From NCBI GenBank assembly GCA_021845945.1, contig JAJZRD010000152.1, forward strand, positions 1-8,979: DNA of 8,979 bases, given 5' to 3'. Below the pieces are notes generated by a model that was not told the origin of the DNA, ran no database searches, and saw only the letters and a list, made by a program, of their open reading frames with translations. Of this stretch, positions 6,066-8,979 are shown piece by piece (position 1 is the stretch's first letter; the number at the start of each line of letters is the position of its first letter). A program made the translations under genes and the position numbers. The stretch comes from Chloroflexota bacterium (GTDB lineage Bacteria; Chloroflexota; UBA6077).

Positions 6066-7259
6066 TCAGGACCGGGGACTGGGTAAAGCCGTCCCGATCG
6101 GTCCTCGGTCCTCAGCGCTGACGGCCGCACGGGCCGCCGCGCGGGTCGCCTCCTGGATCGAGGGAAAGACCTCGATCCCCGCCGACCGGAGCATCTCCTC
6201 TCCCACCCCTGCCCGCGTACCGTGAACCACGGCGAAGATGGGCACCTTGGGCTTCCGGGCGGCCACGGCGTCCAGCACCCCTCCGGCAGCGTCCTCAGGG
6301 AGCGAGATGGAGAGGCTGAAAGCCAGCAGGATCGACCTGACCCTCGGGTCCTGCTCCGCCTTCTTCATCACCAGGCCCAGGGCATCCTTGGCCTTGGTTC
6401 GACTGGCCCCGCCGCCGGTATCCAGGAAGTTGGCCGGCCGGGCCCCGTAGTGGCGCACCAGGTCCAGCAGGGAGAGCACGAGACCGGCGCCGTTCCCCAT
6501 GATGGCCACCTCTCCCTCCAGGTCGACGTAGCTGACCTTCTTCTCCCGGCCCTCCCGCTCCAGGGGGGTGAGGCCGGTCTCCTCGCGATGGCTCTGCAGG
6601 AAGGGCTGCCGGAAGGCGGCATCGTCGTCCAGGATCACCTTGGCGTCGGCCGCGTACAGCTGCCCGTCGGGGGTCGCCACCAGAGGGTTCACCTCCAGCA
6701 GGTGGGCATCCATCCGGCAGAAGGCGGAGTAGAGCCGCTGGAGGAAACGCGCGAAGGAGGCTGCTTCCTCCCCCGCCATGCCCGCGGCCTTGGCCACCCG
6801 AAGGGCCTCGTAGGCCCTCAGCCCTCTCAGCACGTCCGGGTGGAACCGAACCACGGCCTCGGGGCGGGTCTTGGCGACCTCTTCGATCTCCACGCCCCCC
6901 TCGGCACAGACCAGGATCAGGGGGCCTCCCGCCAGCCGGTCCACGGAGATGCTGACGTACGTCTCCCTGGCGATCGCCAACCGCTCCTCTATCAAGACGC
7001 TCCGAACCCTCTGGCCGCCCAAGCTGGACTCCAGGATCTTCGCGGCGACCGTGCCCGCCTCCCTGCGGCTGGAGGCCGGCTGCACCAGCCCTGCCTTGCC
7101 GCGGCCGCCCACCAGCAGTTGGGCCTTGACCACCACCACATCCCCCAGGGCAGCGGCCGCCACGGCCGCTTCCTCCGGACTGGTGGCTACCTGACCTCGG
7201 GGCACGGGGATGCCGTTCTGCTGAAGAAGCTGCTTGCCCTCGAACTCGTACAGTCTCAT
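6066..7259 (-). CDS. sucC: divergent succinyl-CoA synthetase-type beta subunit (ATP-grasp)
   Basis: The nucleotide-binding partner of the following alpha subunit, 397 residues against about 388 in E. coli SucC. The start MRLYEFEGKQLLQQNGIPVP is typical. The ATP-grasp domain shows KAQLLVGGRGKAG (45-57), CAEGGVEIEEVA (118-129), LLEVNPLV (187-194) and DAKVILDDDAAFRQP (205-219). The C-terminal ligase domain keeps MGNGAGL (254-260) and NFLDTGGGA (277-285). It then departs sharply from the family: the usual NIFGGIxRCDxIA stretch is AFSLSISLPEDAA at 313-325, and the usual RLEGNN is VVHGTRA at 344-350. These loops lie at the subunit interface and acid-binding side in known enzymes, so another substrate or altered chemistry is likely. 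ATG at 7259 has no good Shine-Dalgarno site. Longer in-frame starts would run back to the proposed -10 at 7381-7386 and look non-homologous. The symbol is given by family only. Confidence 0.88.
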   Translation of the reverse strand: MRLYEFEGKQLLQQNGIPVPRGQVATSPEEAAVAAAALGDVVVVKAQLLVGGRGKAGLVQPASSRREAGTVAAKILESSLGGQRVRSVLIEERLAIARETYVSISVDRLAGGPLILVCAEGGVEIEEVAKTRPEAVVRFHPDVLRGLRAYEALRVAKAAGMAGEEAASFARFLQRLYSAFCRMDAHLLEVNPLVATPDGQLYAADAKVILDDDAAFRQPFLQSHREETGLTPLEREGREKKVSYVDLEGEVAIMGNGAGLVLSLLDLVRHYGARPANFLDTGGGASRTKAKDALGLVMKKAEQDPRVRSILLAFSLSISLPEDAAGGVLDAVAARKPKVPIFAVVHGTRAGVGEEMLRSAGIEVFPSIQEATRAAARAAVSAEDRGPIGTALPSPRS

Positions 7260-7303
7260 CGTCGAGCACCACAACATGGAGAATTGGGCTGCCCGGTTCC
7301 GGT

Positions 7304-7331
7304 CCGGCGAAAGGGGTCGGGGTCTCGCCGG
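7304..7331 (-). other. hairpin in the 5' leader of the beta-subunit gene
   Basis: CCGGCGA at 7304-7310 pairs with TCGCCGG at 7325-7331 around a 14-nt purine/pyrimidine-biased loop. It lies within the roughly 115-nt leader between the proposed transcription start near 7374 and the ATG at 7259. The start codon lacks a Shine-Dalgarno site, so leader structure could matter for translation. I match it to no known riboswitch. Confidence 0.3.
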
Positions 7332-7380
7332 CCGAAAGGGCAACCTCAGACGAAGGGTAAACACGGGGTACGACAACGGC

Positions 7381-7410
7381 ATTCTATGTCGAAGCGGCAG
7401 CCAGGGTCAA
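7381..7410 (-). promoter_or_regulatory. sigma-70-type promoter of the acyl-CoA synthetase operon
   Basis: On the minus strand, TTGACC (7410-7405) is followed by an 18-bp spacer and TAGAAT (7386-7381). Each hexamer matches the consensus at five of six positions. Transcription would begin near 7374, before all four minus-strand genes. This also argues against any start of the beta-subunit gene as far upstream as 7382. Confidence 0.65.
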
Positions 7411-7490
7411 CGAGCCCAGCCGTCTCCGCCGACTCTGGGCCCGTCGCCAACGGCGTTAGATACCCCTCTCAACTTCCCACGTCCACCGAT

Positions 7491-7532
7491 TGGGGATATT
7501 TGAGTGGATAATTCAGTAATTTTGTGGATAAT
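7491..7532 (-). promoter_or_regulatory. cluster of DnaA-box-like direct repeats in an AT-rich patch
   Basis: On the minus strand, ATTATCCACA (7532-7523) contains a perfect DnaA box, TTATCCACA. ATTATCCACT (7512-7503) lies exactly 20 bp away, close to two helical turns, and has one mismatch to the box. AATATCCCCA (7500-7491) is a weaker third copy with two mismatches to the first. The surrounding 40 bases are markedly AT-rich in otherwise GC-rich DNA. The cluster sits between the divergent promoters at 7381-7410 and 7566-7593. It could be a DnaA site, an origin fragment, or the site of another regulator. Confidence 0.5.
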
Positions 7533-7565
7533 CGTCCCCTCTGTCGACGGGGGTAAAGGGGGTGC

Positions 7566-7593
7566 TTGGCACGAAGACAGGAGATGCTATACT
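7566..7593 (+). promoter_or_regulatory. extended -10 promoter for the GAF gene
   Basis: TTGGCA at 7566-7571, a 16-bp spacer, and TATACT at 7588-7593 preceded by TG-C (7585-7587), an extended -10. The -10 and the -35 each match the consensus at five of six positions. Transcription would start near 7600 toward the GAF-protein gene and leave a leader of about 280 nt. Confidence 0.68.
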
Positions 7594-7599
7594 GAGCGC

Positions 7600-7879
7600 C
7601 GGTAAGGTTGTGGGTTCCCCTTTACTCCACACCAGCGGTCTGGTGCACGGGGATTTGCCGGATCGACGGGATCCGGCTCGAGCCGGCCATCGCTCTTATG
7701 AAGGGAGGATGACTCGAGAAGAAACGGCGGTGAGGAGTCTGATCGTGGGGTAAGCTGCTGTTCTGGCAACCGCCGGCGCCGCTCCGGCTTCGGGGGAAGC
7801 GGGAGCTCGGGGCGCGGGATGTCTATCTGCAGGTCCGGCGGTAGGTCGATCAGGTCCAGACCAAAGGGGGGACGTTGTG
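7600..7879 (+). other. long hairpin-rich leader, no clear gene
   Basis: About 280 nt separate the probable start site from the GAF gene. CACCAG/CTGGTG (7630-7635 and 7640-7645) forms a hairpin with a 4-nt loop. GCCGGATC/GATCCGGC (7657-7664 and 7670-7677) forms an 8-bp stem with a 5-nt loop. It overlaps, and would compete with, the perfect 14-bp palindrome CCGGCTCGAGCCGG at 7673-7686. A 14-codon reading frame at 7709-7753 begins directly against AAGGGAGG, too close for good initiation. The mutually exclusive stems suggest an attenuator or RNA switch, but I could not match T-box, SAM, TPP, cobalamin, glycine or cyclic-di-GMP cores by eye. Confidence 0.4.
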
Positions 7880-8467
7880 ATGGAAACGAAAGAGTCCTGC
7901 TTCTTTCGCGCACTCTACCAGGTCGCCGTTACCATCAATTCCAGCCTGGAGCCCAGGGACGTTCTCAAGGCCATGGTGCAAAGCACCGCAGGTGCGCTGG
8001 GGACGAAGGCCTGCTCGATCATGCTGCTCAGTCCGGACCGCCGGGAGTTGCGCCACGGGGTGGACTTCGGACTCAGCGACTGGTACCTTCGCAAGGGACC
8101 GGTCAGCGTGGACCTCAGCATGGCCGAGGCGCTGCAAGGCCGCTCCGTCGCCATCCTGGATGCCGGCCGCGATCCCAGGGTCCAGTACGCGCCCCAGAAC
8201 CTTCGGGAGGGTATCGCCTCCATCCTCTCCGTGCCGATCCGGCTGCGGGGTGAGGTGATCGGGGTGATGCGCATCTACACCTCCGAGCCCAGGGAGTTCA
8301 CCTCCGACGAGATCGAGTTCGTCGAAGCCGTCGCGAACCTCGGTGCCATCGCCCTCGAGAACGCTCGCCGCCACGACGAGGTGCAGTACAACTACGACAT
8401 GGTGTCCCGCTACGTCTACAACGACACCTGGATCGCCCAGATGTGGGGCAACGAAAAGCAGCGATAA
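7880..8467 (+). CDS. stand-alone GAF-domain protein
   Basis: A soluble protein of 195 residues, nearly all one GAF domain (about 8-165) with a short C-terminal helix and a tail rich in Tyr and Trp. Recognisable parts are FFRALYQVAVTINSSLEPRDVL (8-29), SIMLLSPDRREL (46-57), LREGIASILSVPIRLRGEVIGVMRIYT (108-134) and EFTSDEIEFVEAVANLGAIALENARR (139-164). No kinase, cyclase, HTH or phosphodiesterase domain is attached, so it is probably a small-ligand or redox sensor acting through a partner; the ligand is unknown. The ATG is preceded by GGGGGG (7866-7871), with a GTG immediately before it at 7877 that would add one residue. It has its own promoter and a long structured leader. It is divergent from the acyl-CoA synthetase operon, so it may sense something tied to that operon, but this is inference. 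Confidence 0.85.
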   Translation: METKESCFFRALYQVAVTINSSLEPRDVLKAMVQSTAGALGTKACSIMLLSPDRRELRHGVDFGLSDWYLRKGPVSVDLSMAEALQGRSVAILDAGRDPRVQYAPQNLREGIASILSVPIRLRGEVIGVMRIYTSEPREFTSDEIEFVEAVANLGAIALENARRHDEVQYNYDMVSRYVYNDTWIAQMWGNEKQR

Positions 8468-8545
8468 CCCCGCCAAAGGGGATCGATAACGGGCGGCCCA
8501 ACCTCCGCCGGTAAGCCTATCGGAAGTCTGCATAGGGGTGATCCT

Positions 8546-8788
8546 CTAGGCACGCGCGGAGATCTCCTGGTTCAGCAGCTCGTACAGCGCCTCCGGGGAC
8601 TCCGGGTATGGTTCGCCCGACCGTGCCCAGCGATCGGTGACGGACAAGAGGTCATCCAGCAACCTATCGGCAATCCCCATGGCCAGGGTTCTCTGCTGCT
8701 CCAGCGTGTCGTGGAGGGCAGACCAGTTGTGGTGTGGGGTTTCCTCCCAGAGCAGGTTGACGTCATCCATCGGTATGTGAGCCAACAT
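8546..8788 (-). CDS. small hypothetical protein (80 aa)
   Basis: I do not recognise this protein. It is acidic and predicted mostly helical, with LLWEETPHHNW near the start, a long helix around EQQRTLAMGIADRLLDDLLSVTDRWA, and a second near PEALYELLNQE. No signal peptide or membrane segment is seen. About 80% of its third codon positions are G or C, as in its neighbours, clearly more than the overlapping plus-strand frame at 8711-8905. The ATG at 8788 has GGGAGGT upstream, but only three bases from the GGAGG core. A TAG lies in frame just upstream. The start may instead be an internal join of a frameshifted longer gene (see 8789-8859). It is convergent with the GAF gene, with 78 bp between the stops. 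Confidence 0.6.
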   Translation of the reverse strand: MLAHIPMDDVNLLWEETPHHNWSALHDTLEQQRTLAMGIADRLLDDLLSVTDRWARSGEPYPESPEALYELLNQEISARA

Positions 8789-8859
8789 ACACCTCCCGGG
8801 GATCTAGCTTCGGCCCTGGCAGCCTGCAGGTTCTGGACCACCGAGCCGTCGATGATCAT
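8789..8859 (-). pseudogene. possible 5' part of a frameshifted gene
   Basis: From ATG at 8859 the minus strand encodes MIIDGSVVQNLQAARAEA and onward, with almost only G/C third positions and a GAGGGG nine bases upstream. This frame runs into the 80-residue protein out of register by one base. A one-base loss near 8790 would join them into about 104 residues. Natural decay, a sequencing error, or a chance frame are all possible; the last would make this simple intergenic DNA. Confidence 0.3.
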
Positions 8860-8901
8860 AGGCCTCGACCCCTCGTGGGCAAGAACCACCTCGGCTGCAG
8901 G

Positions 8902-8979
8902 CTAGAACACCCGGGTGTTGTTGATGTAGAACTCGAACTGGCACTTCAGGAACTGGGCTGCCTTTCGTGCCATCAGCAT
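8902..8979 (-). CDS. C-terminal end of a gene leaving the window
   Basis: From the right edge the minus strand reads 25 sense codons and then TAG at 8904-8902. The peptide ends KCQFEFYINNTRVF. 22 of 25 third positions are G or C, a strong coding signal for so short a piece. An ATG falls exactly at the window edge, so the true start may be there or outside. The product is not recognised. It is on the same strand as the small gene downstream and probably co-directional with it. Confidence 0.5.
   Translation of the reverse strand: MLMARKAAQFLKCQFEFYINNTRVF

Noticed and set aside
5143..6225. A 360-codon plus-strand frame opposite the alpha-subunit gene
   Set aside because: Same shadow composition, and the minus strand carries intact catalytic motifs across the whole stretch.
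7260..7382. N-terminal extension of the beta-subunit gene to 7382
   Set aside because: The extra residues are Arg/Pro-rich with no family match, and the start would fall inside the proposed -10 element. Family proteins begin at MxLxEFxGK, that is at 7259.
6222..7511. A 429-codon plus-strand frame opposite the beta-subunit gene
   Set aside because: Motif-free, rich in His, Gly and Gln, and antisense to a clear ATP-grasp protein.
7562..7753. A 63-codon plus-strand frame in the GAF leader
   Set aside because: It would start upstream of the -35 of the promoter inside it, lacks a ribosome site, and covers hairpins. It is not supported as a gene.
7600..7879. A known riboswitch or T-box in the GAF leader
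   Set aside because: None of the conserved cores I could check by eye (T-box, TPP, SAM, glycine, cobalamin, cyclic-di-GMP) is present, so only an unclassified structured leader is reported.
8468..8545. A terminator between the GAF gene and the small minus-strand gene
   Set aside because: Only 4- to 5-bp stems (CCCC/GGGG at 8468-8481, CCTAT/ATAGG at 8516-8536) without T-runs; too weak to call.
8821..8903. 9-bp inverted repeat AGCCTGCAG / CTGCAGGCT
   Set aside because: The arms are more than 60 bp apart and short; chance is the simplest explanation, and the left arm lies within the possible frameshifted gene.
8711..8905. A 64-codon plus-strand frame at the right end
   Set aside because: Its composition looks acceptable, but only about two thirds of its third positions are G or C against about 80% for the opposing minus-strand gene, and it has no ribosome site.

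Overview
The window is a GC-rich bacterial chromosomal segment with dense genes, TTG and GTG starts behind strong Shine-Dalgarno sites, and GC-rich palindromic repeats between genes. The gene content (NiaR/NiaP niacin control, a fused NDP-forming acyl-CoA synthetase, a CamH/PaaY-like gamma-carbonic anhydrase, a stand-alone GAF protein) would suit Chloroflexota or a high-GC deep-branching Bacillota lineage. That placement is inference from style and content, not from a marker gene. I see no tRNA, rRNA, CRISPR array, transposase or phage gene.

Layout. (1) 1-300: the possible tail of an upstream gene, GC-rich non-coding DNA, then a promoter overlapped by a tandem NiaR-type operator. (2) 301-2295, plus strand: niaR (niacin-responsive repressor) and niaP (MFS niacin transporter), very probably one autoregulated operon for niacin uptake feeding NAD salvage. 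(3) 2296-2427: inverted repeats between convergent genes, likely a two-way terminator. (4) 7259 down to 2428, minus strand: a four-gene set starting from a good sigma-70-type promoter at 7381-7410. Its order is a divergent succinyl-CoA-synthetase-type beta subunit, the canonical alpha subunit, a gamma-carbonic-anhydrase-like protein, and a fused ADP-forming acyl-CoA synthetase with the ATP-grasp half first. Two GC-rich palindromic elements lie before the last gene.

(5) 7411-7879: a divergent control region. It has an AT-rich patch with tandem DnaA-box-like sites, an extended -10 promoter facing right, and a long hairpin-rich leader. (6) 7880-8467, plus strand: a small GAF-domain protein. (7) 8546-8979, minus strand: a small orphan protein that may be the 3' part of a frameshifted gene, and the C-terminal end of a gene running out of the window.

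How the parts may work together: niaR-niaP is a self-contained niacin-acquisition module. The minus-strand set carries two different nucleotide-dependent acyl-CoA synthetase systems around one hexapeptide protein, which suggests activation or deactivation of organic acids as CoA thioesters. The beta subunit has lost the normal GGIxRCD-type loop, so succinate is not a safe substrate assignment. This divergent enzyme is the best candidate here for undescribed chemistry; the rest is largely ordinary.
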